Assembly: GCA_025331565.1 (NCBI GenBank)
Contig: JAFREQ010000043.1
Span: forward strand, 806,001 to 870,000
Direction: 5' to 3'
DNA length: 64,000 bases
Source: Holacanthus passer
Lineage: Eukaryota; Chordata; Actinopteri; Pomacanthidae
Shown here: positions 25,234-36,600 of the stretch, piece after piece
Layout: every line of letters starts with the position of its first letter
Numbering within the stretch: position 1 is the stretch's first letter
The notes under the pieces: model-generated
What the model saw: only the letters and a program-made list of their open reading frames with translations
Told to the model about the DNA's origin: nothing
The model's database searches: none
Position numbers and translations under genes: made by a program

Positions 25234-26515
25234 AGGAGAAAACATCTTGGTGAGAATGAAAAATCACAGAAAGATTCAATCCTTTTGGAAAACAAATTCC
25301 TTCGTATTAAAAGGCCTCACTCCCCTTTTATCGTTCATTTTAAATTATCTTCCTGTTTTACCATCACTATATCTCTGTTTTATCAATTGTGAAAGTGCTT
25401 TATTTTAATTTGTTGCACTGATATGGTGGTCTGCCAAATGTGGACCCTACTTCTTGGTCCAGCTGTAACTTCTGTATCATTAGGACTGGTGCCTTATGAA
25501 GGGTAAGAAATTGACAACAAAGAAAAAATTAACAATGTGGGAGGCATAAGAACATAAGAGGTGAATTAATTTATTTATTCAGTTGAATTGTAATGAGGCC
25601 AAAACATTAGAGATGTTGGCAATACTTTATTTGTAACTATCAGAAGTTACAGTCATGAGCATACTGTACACACTGAATGTTTTTCTTTCATTTTTAAAGT
25701 GGCTCATGTGACATTTTAAGTATTAACAGTAAAAGGGAAGAACACTTTCATTTCTAGAAAAAGTCTGTTCTGAGAAAAAGTTTGTGATCAACAGTCATTT
25801 TTTCTCTTCCTCACTTTGTCTTTCTCTCTCTGTGTAACACACACACACACAAAAATTGAATGTAAATATCTGACTTAATATTGATTGAGGTTGATATATA
25901 TACTACATTATATATATAAGCCTCATATATACACTTATACAAGGTGGTGGGAGGTTATATATTTTCATTATATATGTAATGAAAATTCAGTGCCAAAATA
26001 TAATGTTAAATAATTTAATGTCCCTAAGTGTTTCATCTGTTGTTGCAATACTGTTTACAAAGACAGTGTTTATTTTATTCGCTGTTTCTGGCGTGCATCG
26101 TCACCCAGTGTCACATGACATATAAGAAAAGGTGAGGACATGAATGTCATTATGCTTAGAGCATGCACTGATTGTAAATTATATTGCTTCTGCTCAATCT
26201 TGCCATTATCATTATAGTTATTGACAGTTATCATTGTTATCAGATTTGATGTTGTATGCACTATGTTGATGAAAAATTGCAAACTTGGCTGCTTGCTGTG
26301 ATGCATTATGTATTTATTTACAACTGATTGTTTGAACAGTGAATGTAGTCTTATTCACTGTGCCAAATGAAGGATCTTGGAGACTGTTGCTTTGTAGACT
26401 TAATTCTTCTCTTATCATCAGTAGCATTTCTTTGCTTCATATATGAATACACTCTTTTGAAGGCAGTAAATTATTTGCTGAACTGGAAATAAAGTCTCTG
26501 TTGAATGGTGTAAAA
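25234..26515 (+). other. sez6l2: sez6l2 3' UTR
   Basis: The sequence runs from the TAA stop (25231-25233) to the poly(A) signal AATAAA at 26487-26492. It is AT-rich and contains a cluster of TATATA runs with partial inverted repeats at about 25892-25978. No other gene is seen. Confidence 0.65.
26487..26492 (+). terminator. sez6l2: sez6l2 poly(A) signal
   Basis: A canonical AATAAA about 1.25 kb after the sez6l2 stop, followed by a TTGAATGGTG/GTTTATTTTTTT-type U-rich region. Confidence 0.6.
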
Positions 26516-27099
26516 CTTGCAGAAAGGAGCGTTTATTTTTTTTCATATATTGAGGCTGCACCTACATTTGCACACACATAAAAAATGTACCATCGTGATC
26601 TATATCACAATGGGAAAGTAATTTTTTAAGTTTTAGAGATAATTTAGAAATAAGAAATATTTTAAGTTTCACCTATTCAGTAATCTGATTTGAAAATGTA
26701 CCTTAAAGAAGTGATAAACATTTTTATGCATCATTATTTTAGATAATGATCATTTGTGTTTTTGATTGATTTAGTTTGGTCAATGTATTATCAAAGTACT
26801 CACCGGAAATGTGAACATGCAATTAACAAACATTAGTACTAACATGACTTTGAAAACCCTTATTGATACCACTAAAGACTAATAATAATAAGTAAAAATT
26901 CCTGCAATATCCCCACTGAAGGACGTAGAGTTGTAGTCTGCACACTGACTAGCAATATTAGATCATTTTTGTAAATCAGTTTATGAGCGCTACGGGGTTG
27001 CTACTTTATAAGTATTTACCGTAAGTGTAACTATGGTCTCATTTCTTTATTTACGCCAACTTGATACATATAATTCTGCAGTTCCCCGCTGCCTCCACT

Positions 27100-27664
27100 G
27101 GAGGGCACTCAGGTCCACGGTGTCTGCGCTGAGGTTGTTTTATACAGTCTATGTATTTGTAACGCGCGTTTCGATTCCAATAGGTGGCAGTAATTCACAT
27201 CACAAGTTGCTGCTTAACACAAATGTGAAAGTAGAAGAACAAAACAACAGCGGAAGAAGATGCGATAGTTTCGTTTCCGTGTGACCTATTTAGCTTCTCC
27301 TATTAGCATCAGTTGATAATCTTTATGCCCAGCAATGGAATTGGCCGCTGTTAATTTAGCCGTTTGCATTTTTTGATGCCTAGTGTCTTGATTTTTCACT
27401 CAAAAAGCGACACAAACCAAAAGAGCATCGCTAGCTTAAAGCTTGAGTAGGCTAGCTGTTGTTAGCCATTTTGATTTAGCTAAGCTGGCTGCGGTTAAAA
27501 TGAGTTGTCAAACGTTAGCTGCGTTGTAAATTCAGTTGTTTGGTTTGGGCTGTTCACATTCGTCGGCTAGCTCATTATCGATTGCTGGCTGATGTACGTT
27601 TACTCACTTAGCTCTTTAGGCTTATCTAGATTCACTCTTTAAACTCCCTTGGATGTTCAGTGTG
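27100..27664 (+). promoter_or_regulatory. kctd13: kctd13 promoter and noncoding first exon (inferred)
   Basis: Local CpGs (AACGCGCGTTTCG near 27161) precede a strong consensus donor GTG|gtaagt at 27664/27665. The coding exon begins at an acceptor (TTACAG, 28809/28810), 23 nt before its ATG, so a noncoding upstream exon is required and this donor is the best candidate. Dense GCTAGC/TTAGC/GCTAA motifs run from about 27425 to 27830. Confidence 0.5.
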
Positions 27665-27961
27665 GTAAGTACTATTTGTTATAAGCTAACTTAGTATTTG
27701 ATTTTATTAGCTTGATAAGTTAGCATCTGTCCTCTCAACAACTAACTAGACCTCACTGAGTGCTATCGTTTTATAACTAACTGTGCTTGTGGTTGTAGCC
27801 AGCTAAGTTGCTGCTAACATTATGTAGACAGACGCTAAACATTGGCTGTGTTCAACTCTACATGGCTGAAAATAACAGACGTCTCAGTCACTTCACAGGC
27901 CATTAATCTAATGTAGGATGAACTATTGCATTAACGAATAAGGGCTCTTCTGACACAATAC

Positions 27962-28018
27962 TAAGATAAGATGAGATGAGATATACCTTTATTCGTCCCA
28001 CAGTGGGGGAAATTCACA
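27962..28018 (+). repeat. AGATAAGATGAGAT...TTATTCGTCCCACAGTGGGG interspersed repeat
   Basis: A short A/G-rich AGATA/GAGAT leader is followed by CCTTTATTCGTCCCACAGTG and GGGGAAATTCAC. A related copy lies at 41187-41250, so the family is present twice in the window. It lies within the inferred kctd13 intron 1. The phrase is common in percomorph genomes; class not assigned. Confidence 0.6.
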
Positions 28019-28832
28019 ATACTTCCTGTATCCCTCTGAGATCAAGTGTGGAAAAGGGCACACACAATGGGTGTGGTTGATGTTTTTCTTTTATCAAGAC
28101 GGCTGTTTAATGAATAAATTAATCCAGAAGTGTCTGTGACGACCACAAAAACAGCTGCTCAAATTCTCTAATGAGAAAAGAGGAGAAATCGCAGCTTCAA
28201 GCCTTCACTTCCCATCCATCTTTCTTTAAGATAAACACAACCAGCATCTTTCACAATAACAAAGGAGATGTTGTGGTCTCTCCATTTCTTGCATCAACTT
28301 TGTTCTAGTAGAGTTTTGTTAGTTTTAACAGCTGTTTCATGATTGTGTATCCTTCACACATGCTGGGATTGGGCATGTTTGGCTACATTGAGATACTGGA
28401 TGTAAGTAGGAATGTCCCAGAATTTAACTGCATGGCAGGGTTACATCCATATCCCCAGCCATCATAATTTCTTCCCTAATTTTCCAGTATACCTTATACT
28501 ATATCTATACCACCAAAGGTGGCTCTCTTTTAACCTGGCTTGATCACCAAGGTATGCTGAACACCTAAGCTGCTTTGGAGGAGGTTGCATTCAGAGTTTG
28601 GGATTTAAATTACCTGTAAGAACTGCCACCCTTTCACCAATTTGTTCCTGACAATATTCTCTATGATCGATATGATTCTCAGCTGAGGGAAGACATTATA
28701 TATGCAAGCTATGTCCACTATCCAGATTTACATTAACAATGAATCATTGATCACTTGTCTTAGTCCACGCCTTTACTATAACAACACATCTTGTTCTTCT
28801 GTGTTACAGTCAGGTAGTGACTCCTCAGCCCC

Positions 28833-31528
28833 ATGTCTGCTGAGGCTTCAGCTGGCAGTGATGCTGCTGACTCTGCCCAGTCTGCTGTTTCCCAGCCTGC
28901 CTTCCACAACACAGATGAGCTCAGAAATCGGGGTCTGCTGGGGAGCAAGTATGTCAAATTAAATGTGGGTGGCTCATTGCATTATACGACTGTCCAGACA
29001 TTAAGCAAGGAAGACAGTCTGTTACGGAGCATATGCAATGGAGGAACAGAGGTTACCATAGACTCAGAAGGTGAGTGGATGTGTCTGTCCGGTGCGCACT
29101 GACATTTTAACCTGATCTACATCGCTATTGTTCAATGTTTTGAGTGCTGTGCCATTGATATCAGGAATTCTAACATGTCCCTGTGAGTGTGGAGTAGGAT
29201 TTCTTCTGCCATCTTAATAGCATACTCATTTCAGGTGGTCTGTTCTGAATTTATATAAATTCTAAATTACTAAATCTTTACTAAATAAAATTACATATAG
29301 CAAGTAATAAAGATTACTGAAGGATATAAATGACTCAAAATAATTTTTCTTGATACCCCAGGTTGGGTAATTTTGGATAGGAGTGGCAGACATTTTGGAC
29401 TGGTGTTGAACTTCCTACGAGATGGATCAGTACCACTTCCAGAGGATCACAGAGAACTGGATGAAGTTTTGAAGGAGGCCCAGTACTATCGGGTCCAGGG
29501 ACTCGTCCAGCACTGCCTCAGTGCCATGCAGGTAAATAGATTATACTTTTGTAGAATTTTTTATCAGTTTTGTTTTGTGTCCAAAGGCATCTACAAACAC
29601 ACAGAAATCCAGATGTGAAACACAATGTGCACGGTGAACTTAGTATTTCATTATTTTTTCATCACCTCCACAACAAATTTCATAGAGTTCATTTATACTG
29701 AAGGGCCAAACATGTCCTTAAAGTAGCATGACCATATAATAGCATGAAACAGTGGTTATTTGTTTGAAGTTATCACCATCAAAACTCTTCTTGGTTTGCC
29801 TAGTTAATGTCTGTATAATAGAGTGTCACAACAATAAGCTGATGTGTCGATAAGCTGATGAAAACATAGTTAATATGTAACATAGTTTCTCCATTTTATT
29901 TAGTAATAAATTCAATACTTCCAGGTTTTAGTTACTGGTCAGACTAAATTAGAAACTTAATGACATCATGTTGAACCAGTTAATACTTCATAAAAAATGT
30001 TAGATGAGGATGTATTTTAATGCACTTTCTTTGTTTACCCACAGAAACAGAAGGATGTCTTTGAAAGTGTGTGTCGTATCCCCATGATCACCTCAGCCAA
30101 AGAAGAACAGAGGATGATTGCCACTTGTAGAAAGGTAAATTGCATTTTATGTAAATTAAATGGACCCCTGATGAAAGTGTGTACAAGGTTAGTGCCTGTA
30201 AAATTCTATTTGTCCAGTGTACCAAGGGTTTGACTGTTTCTCTGTACAGAATTGGAAAAAAAATTATTTGGAATTGTGACTCATGAAAATTGTTTTTTGT
30301 CCCAAGGAAATGTTTATCAGTATTTTTTAAATTGTTAACTATTTAGGAATGAATTTCACTCACAAAATGTAACTCTTGTTGATGTTGATTATTTTTTGTT
30401 TTACACACAGTTACCCATATTTCTTCCTGTTTCTTGTCTCTACAGCCAGTAGTAAAATTGCAGAACAACAGAGGAAACAATAAATACTCTTACACCAGGT
30501 AAAAATTAAGGCTGGCTGTGCACGTGTCCTACAGAGAGCATGAAAAACAACTTAGCTGCCACGACAAACTATCAGTGTTTTTCACATGTTCACTTGACCT
30601 TCAATTTTTAGCTTCACTTTTTGGATTTTGAGTGGAAAGTACTTATTAATTCCTTTTTTTCTCTCTCCTGTGACCAGCAACTCTGATGATAACCTGCTGA
30701 AGAACATTGAACTGTTTGACAAACTTGTGCTGCGATTTAATGGCCGCGTCCTGTTTGTCAAAGATGTACTTGGGGATGAAATCTGCTGTTGGTCTTTCTA
30801 TGGTGAAGGACGCAAGATTGCTGAAGTATGCTGTACTTCCATTGTCTATGCCACCGAGAAGAAGCAGACCAAAGTAAGCATGACACAGTGTGTACACTTA
30901 GCAATAGTTTGACACTCTGAAAAAAATACAGTGATTAGCTTTCTGACAGTGAGCTGGACAACAGTCAATTAGGTTAGCTTGGCATGAAGATGGGAAACAG
31001 GGAAAACATTACCTTTGATTAAAAGAAGAGCTCATCATCGTAAGTCATATAGCTGTACTTAAGTGAATGAGTGCAATGTTGTGCTGTGACGTAGCTGAGG
31101 TCCACATCTGAACAGGACAAACCATTTATATAGAGAGTCTTTCATCAAAGATTAGCCACCTTTTGAGTTTCCTCTGCATCATCACTGCTGCTGTCTACTC
31201 AAACTATGAAGCAAACGCTGCTGAACTCAACATGACACACTCCTGTACACCAGTTACCAAACTTGAACATCTGTGTTTTTAGGTTGAGTTTCCTGAGGCT
31301 CGAATCTTTGAAGAAACCCTCAACATCCTCATTTATGAGAACGGCAGAGGATCTGGTCCAGGAGGGTTACACCTTTTAGATTCAAGAGGCTCAGGATCAC
31401 TGGGAGCTGGCCAATCAGAGGAAGAGGGTGCTGTGGGAGGCGACAGGCGAGTACGACGGATCCACGTAAGGAGGCATATAATGCACGATGAAAGAGGGCA
31501 CGGTCAGCAAACTGTGTATAAGGACTAA
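28833..31528 (+). CDS. kctd13: BTB/POZ domain-containing adapter for CUL3-mediated RhoA degradation protein 1 (KCTD13)
   Basis: Six coding exons: 28833-29070, 29362-29531, 30045-30134, 30446-30498, 30678-30873 and 31283-31528 (TAA 31526-31528). They total 993 nt, or 330 aa (human about 329). The family functions as a substrate adaptor for a cullin-3 ubiquitin ligase acting on RhoA. A Ser/Ala-rich N-terminus (1-38) precedes the BTB/T1 domain (about 39-140), which begins KYVKLNVGGSLHYTT. The near-invariant core follows ([48 protein letters not shown]). The basic C-terminus RVRRIHVRRHIMHDERGHGQ distinguishes KCTD13 from KCTD10 and TNFAIP1, as does linkage to sez6l2 and asphd1. In the BTB domain, residues after LSKEDSLLR read SICNGGTEVTID, unlike the AMFSGRVEVLTD type seen in mammalian paralogues. 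The start is the first ATG after the acceptor at 28809 and matches human MSAEAS. Confidence 0.94.
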
Positions 31529-32753
31529 TAATGTGAAAGCGTAAGACATGGGAGAGTGACTTCATGTATGTTCGTTTTTTTTTGTTGGATGCTCGCAGAA
31601 TGAAAGAGATGTCCTTCATGATAGCAATAGCTTAGTAGTTAGTTAGGTAGTTATATGTCACTGCAAAAACGTAGGGGTTGATGACTGATTTGTAACTGAA
31701 GTAAGAGTCGCGCGGAGATGAGAAAGGCTTCTGTTTACAAGAAAACAAGTTGTGTACATTATTTAGATAGGAAATGTGGAAAATGACCTGGGACACGAAA
31801 CTGGCATAAATAATACCTTGCAAATGTTAAGGAACCTCCTGCAAGTTACTGAATGGGCCTCAAAACCCATTTCCCACCCTATAGGTGGATTTTATTCCTA
31901 GAGCGGACATCCGACTGTTAGTGTGGGTGTTAATGATATGCACTGGCAGCCTCCTCTGTGTTTGATTTGTAGGAAACACCGTGTCAGTCTATTCATTCAG
32001 GTTGTGAAACATCTTTTGCCTTTTCATAAGTTGGACTGGTGTGTGCTGCCTGACAGTGATGAACAAGAGGATGGTCAAGTTTAGCTTAGATATGTTAACA
32101 CTGGAATAAAACTGAGTAGCCATTTTATAGTGAGGTTGTCCATGAATGAGATTGTTGAGCAGCTCCATTTTCTTTATTTAAATTATTACTGCTGTTGCTT
32201 CAAGATGTTTTTTATTAATTAATTTATGAACCTAATTTATTGTTTGGTATTTAACGTATTGTATGCAATCTTTGTGTTAACTAGTGCTCAAGTGAGTTTT
32301 AATTTTTGGAATGATACGATGCACTCTATAGCACACATCAGATTTTGAATTTACGCCTGTAAATTACTCAGTAGTGATCTTACATTTCAGTTTAATGTTT
32401 CAAGAGGAAACGTGACCATTTCTTTGATATTGCATTTTATTCTGAGCCATGATCTTTCACTTTCGCTTTATGTCTTACCAAACCACTGAAATTTGTTTAA
32501 AGCGATTGGCCATACAGTGACGATAAAGGCAATTAATACTGGGTTGTGCGTATTTTTATTTCCCTCAGGGAGAGGATACGTATTTTCTTTCTAATATTCA
32601 CCGGTGTCTTGTGTAAATCTAATCACTCTGAATACTGAAAAAACATTGAATGAGAGCAATATGTGTCTCAGACCCTTTGTAAAATCACCTTGGAATACAT
32701 TAAAATATGCACTAATATAACTTCCGTCCGACAGTGGTCATGGGAATGTTCTG

Positions 32754-32759
32754 AATAAA
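32754..32759 (+). terminator. kctd13: kctd13 poly(A) signal
   Basis: AATAAA within CTGAATAAATAAC, about 1.2 kb after the stop and followed by a T-rich stretch. Confidence 0.6.
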
Positions 32760-32961
32760 TAACTTGATGAAATACATCTTTTGCTTCTTGGTCTCATTTT
32801 TTCCTAAAGTATAAAGAAATGAGCTTAAACACACACAGTCCATGTTACAGAAAACAAGTTACCTGCAGGATATTTATTACCATGCTTGCTTGATATAGAT
32901 GCTCAACAATGGCATGGGTTATTTGGATGTTATTCAAAATTATTTAACCCTTTTATTACTT

Positions 32962-33030
32962 TACATATCATATTTAGCTTTTATCCAAAGCGACTTACAA
33001 TAAGTGCAAATCAATAAACTTGATACAACC
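32962..33030 (+). repeat. Teleost dispersed repeat fragment (ATCCAAAGCGACTTACAA)
   Basis: It contains TTTATCCAAAGCGACTTACA followed by ATAAGTGC, a phrase very widespread in fish genomes as the conserved part of an old dispersed repeat. Only a fragment of about 70 bp is recognisable. Confidence 0.55.
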
Positions 33031-33554
33031 CAAAAATTGCAAGAATCATGCAGTGTCATTATATATTAATTCTGTATGCACTGCGAAACAAGATGTACTC
33101 CAATATTTCTTTTTTCAAAAGGCTTCATCGATCAGAGTAATTTTACATTTTATGTGTTATTGGTGGTTAATGGTGGAAAATAAAGGTACAACCAAATCTT
33201 ATGAAAGGAAATACAGAAATATGAAAGGACAACTCATTTATTTTCGACAATTGAGTTTTCAAAAACTGAATATTTAATGTTGTACCTCTCTGTTTTGATG
33301 AAATTTTAGAGTTTATGAAATATATTAAATCGTGAATGAAGTAAATTTTTTAGAAAACATTTGCCCATTAAAATCAGTAGGCTATATATATAATAAAATC
33401 TTGGAATTGTATTATGACCTCTTTGACATAAATTTTAATATTGTGTTCATCTAAAATCTGACTAAAATTTGGAGGTAAAATTAAAACTGTAAAGGAGATA
33501 TATACGAGTATTTTTGTTTAACAAGTTGTGCCTTCAGGGGGCGTTGCCTAGCTG

Positions 33555-33562
33555 TGACGTCA
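33555..33562. promoter_or_regulatory. hirip3: CRE-type palindrome TGACGTCA in the hirip3 promoter
   Basis: A perfect 8-bp cAMP-response-element consensus 58 nt upstream of the hirip3 start codon, inside a short CpG-rich block (33537-33595). The sequence match is exact; occupancy by CREB/ATF factors is inferred. Confidence 0.55.
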
Positions 33563-33619
33563 CGTTGCGCTACGTCCGGGACCCCGCCGCCGCCAAAAAG
33601 GAAAGCTGCACAGTTTGTC

Positions 33620-36600
33620 ATGATGGTGTCCGAGGAAGAGACACGCATCCGCAGGTTTGTGTGCGGTCAGCTCCGGGAAAAGCCAGACTTAAGGTACAGC
33701 TGAAGCGTTCAGGACTTGATTAAGCGAGTGCTGGTTGTGGGCAGAATAAGATCACAGGCCAAAGCGCTTTAGTTTGTGTTCAGAGTTAATTGTTGCTAAC
33801 TTTGGTCTCAGTGCAGTTAAGAGTAATAGCTGCTAGCATATTAGCTCTGTAAACACTGCTGTCCAATGTTCATTTAACTACTCAAACCAGCTGCATTAAG
33901 CGTCAACACTGCAACAAATGTAATGTTAATGTGTCGTTTATCGATAAACCAAAACACAAGTGAACACTGTTATGTTTGTCACAAACACTGTCACCCTACT
34001 CTAATTTAAGCAAACCAAGCCTCATTTTTAACTTCAGTTAGCCGAGATAGCTTCGTTAAAAGTTGAAGTATCAGTGTGAGTGACATATTTGTCATCATGC
34101 AAGTGTGCAAACTATTTGCTTAAAACGACACCTGCTGGTTGGAGGCGGTATCGTTCAGTGGAACAAGAGTTAATGTTCTGTCAACCTTATGGTGAGTCAG
34201 GTATGTGCTGCAAGTATAATGTGAAAAGCTCTCTGTCAGTGATTGGAATCAGCTAAGAATAGTAATAGAAAAAAAAAATTTGGGTGAAAAACCCCACCAA
34301 ATAATACCACATACCACGTCTTTGTAAATAGTGCACTTTGAACATATCTACATGATAAATATTTTCTCATGAATAAACACTCCTGACTTTCATTTTATAT
34401 ATATTATTAGTTTTATTCTTTTTATTTATTGACTGTAGGAAAATCGCACTAAAAGTAGTATCCTGCACAAAATGGTGTTTCGCAATTTAGTTTTTACAGT
34501 ATTCATCAGTTTAAATCAGCCACTTAGTATAATGTGGGTGTGTTAAATGTTATCTGTCTTCAAAAACACGAAGACTCAAGTTAATTATGTCTATTTTTGT
34601 ATATTACCCCTTCCCTCACATGCCTTGATGTAATCTTTGTAATGTCTTATTCCAGCACACTGACCTTAGGTATTTTAAAAAAGCGATATTTGGCACATGT
34701 GCGATGTGAATCATTAAGCCCAGAGGCCAAACATTTCATGAAACGGGTGGTTCAAGAGGAAGTGATGAAAATGCAGGTACCTGAATTCTTTCTTATACTG
34801 CTTATAGTATATGTTTCTTAGAGTGTTTTAGATCTTTGTACAAGGATTTTTCCCCCCCTGCTAGGACAATGACACAAATGGAAGTGAGACCAAGAAGATC
34901 CAAAACAAAAGGAAGAGGGAAATGGAAAATGACCAGGTGATAAGTGAGGAAGAAGATGAAGTTGAATCCACAGCAAAGAAAACCCGTCGTCAGTCAAGCT
35001 CATCATCAGGTAGGTTATAACTGAGGTTTTTAATGCATTTGGATGCCTGTAGTTTTTATAATCTATAGCATGTTCTAATTTTCAGTTGCTCAATGTAAAC
35101 TGTCCTGGACCATCATTAACTAGGGCTAGGACTTTAGGTAATGATTATTTTCATTATAGATTAATCTGTAGAGTAATTGTTTGGTTTGAAAAATGTCCCT
35201 CAGTCCCTCAGTTCTCAACGGTCTTCTTTTTGTCTTACCAACTGTCCAAAGCCGACAGATATTTAGCTTACAGTGCTATAAAACAGAGAAATGCAGATGC
35301 TCATCAGATGCTATGATCCTCAGATTTGAGAAGCTGGAACCAACAAATTTTTGGCATTTGTACCTAAAAAACATATTAACATCTCATTGATCAGAATGTT
35401 TGCCAATAACATTTCTGGCTAACAACTATTGTTAGTTATTCTATCAAATAAACATGCAGTTGTACACTTGTCATTGTTTATCCCAGTCTTTGGTCAAGTA
35501 GCATTTGAAGGTACTTTATATGGTTTATTTTAACCTACATGGATACCAAATATTTCACAAAAGACAATACTTGTAGTTATTTGTCCATAGCCGTGGTCCA
35601 GGCAGGTCAACTGCTGCACTTCAGACCACACTTTTTCAGTTGTCATACTGCTCATTGAAGGCAGTTGTCATTTCAGACAGTCTCACTCAGTCAGCACCTG
35701 TGTTACCCTGACCTTGTCTTATGTTATCCCCAGTGAGGTTTGATCATTTTTATTACTGTGTTGTAAACCATGAAATGCCTTCTTTTCTTGTGTGGTTAAT
35801 GGCAATATCAGAGGAAAAAGAGGACTGCAAAGAAAGTGAGGAGAGTGAAGAAGAAGAGCAAATTAAATCTGATTCTGAAGATGACGAGCAAGAGGTGAAA
35901 AAACCAGAGCAAAAGACAAATGGAAAAACTAAACAGCAGATAAACAGTGAAGACTCTTCAGATGAGGAAATTAATGAGTCAGAAAAAGAAGAAAATGAGA
36001 GTAACTGTGACAGTCCAAAAGAAACAGTGAAAAAGAAAGCAAGTACTACAAAGAATGGGGAAGAGAAGAAAAGAACAAAGAGAGAAAAGAACAATACAAG
36101 TGAAGGAGAGACGACACCAAAGAATGATGAAGAGAATGAGGCTGGCACGGACAACACATCAGAAAGGAGTGACAAAATCAAAGCCAATGACTCCTCAGGT
36201 GATAGTGAAAAAGGTGACTATGCAAACTTTATACTCATATGCCCCATACATAAATGTTTCTTTATTCATATTGTCACTTATTTGTATGACTTGATTTGAC
36301 TTTCTGTTTTATTATGCCAACAAAAAATAACGACCCAGACTCTGATTCATCGTCACTTCCCTCTGTGGAGGATGAAAAGGATAATGGGACAGAAAATACG
36401 CAAGATAATAAAAAGAAGAAAACTAAAGAGAGGAAAAAAGAGAAGAGCACTAACGATAAAAAGGTGAGCCCATGAGTGATGTTATGAATCAAAATCAGAA
36501 GAATCAAGCTTTGTAAAGTCTTTAATTCTTCAACATGCAAATGTTTATTTTATTAATTTATTTTTTAAAGAAAGTGAGAAAGTAGAATAAACATTGCATC

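Larger units (their letters stand above)
31529..33540 (+). other. kctd13 3' UTR and kctd13/hirip3 intergenic region
   Basis: The probable 3' UTR runs to AATAAA at 32754-32759. Beyond it about 780 bp of AT-rich DNA contains one short interspersed-repeat fragment. In human, TMEM219 and TAOK2 lie between KCTD13 and HIRIP3; no exon of either is recognisable here. Confidence 0.6.

Noticed and set aside
28833..31528. Assignment of the BTB gene to kctd10 or tnfaip1
   Set aside because: The core is shared by all three, but the MSAEAS start, the RRIHVRRHI...HGQQ end and linkage to sez6l2 and asphd1 favour kctd13.
35753..36187. 144-codon Ser/Phe/Leu-rich minus-strand frame
   Set aside because: It is the antisense of the Glu/Lys-rich hirip3 exon 4; the composition is a mechanical consequence of the GAA/AAG codons on the other strand.
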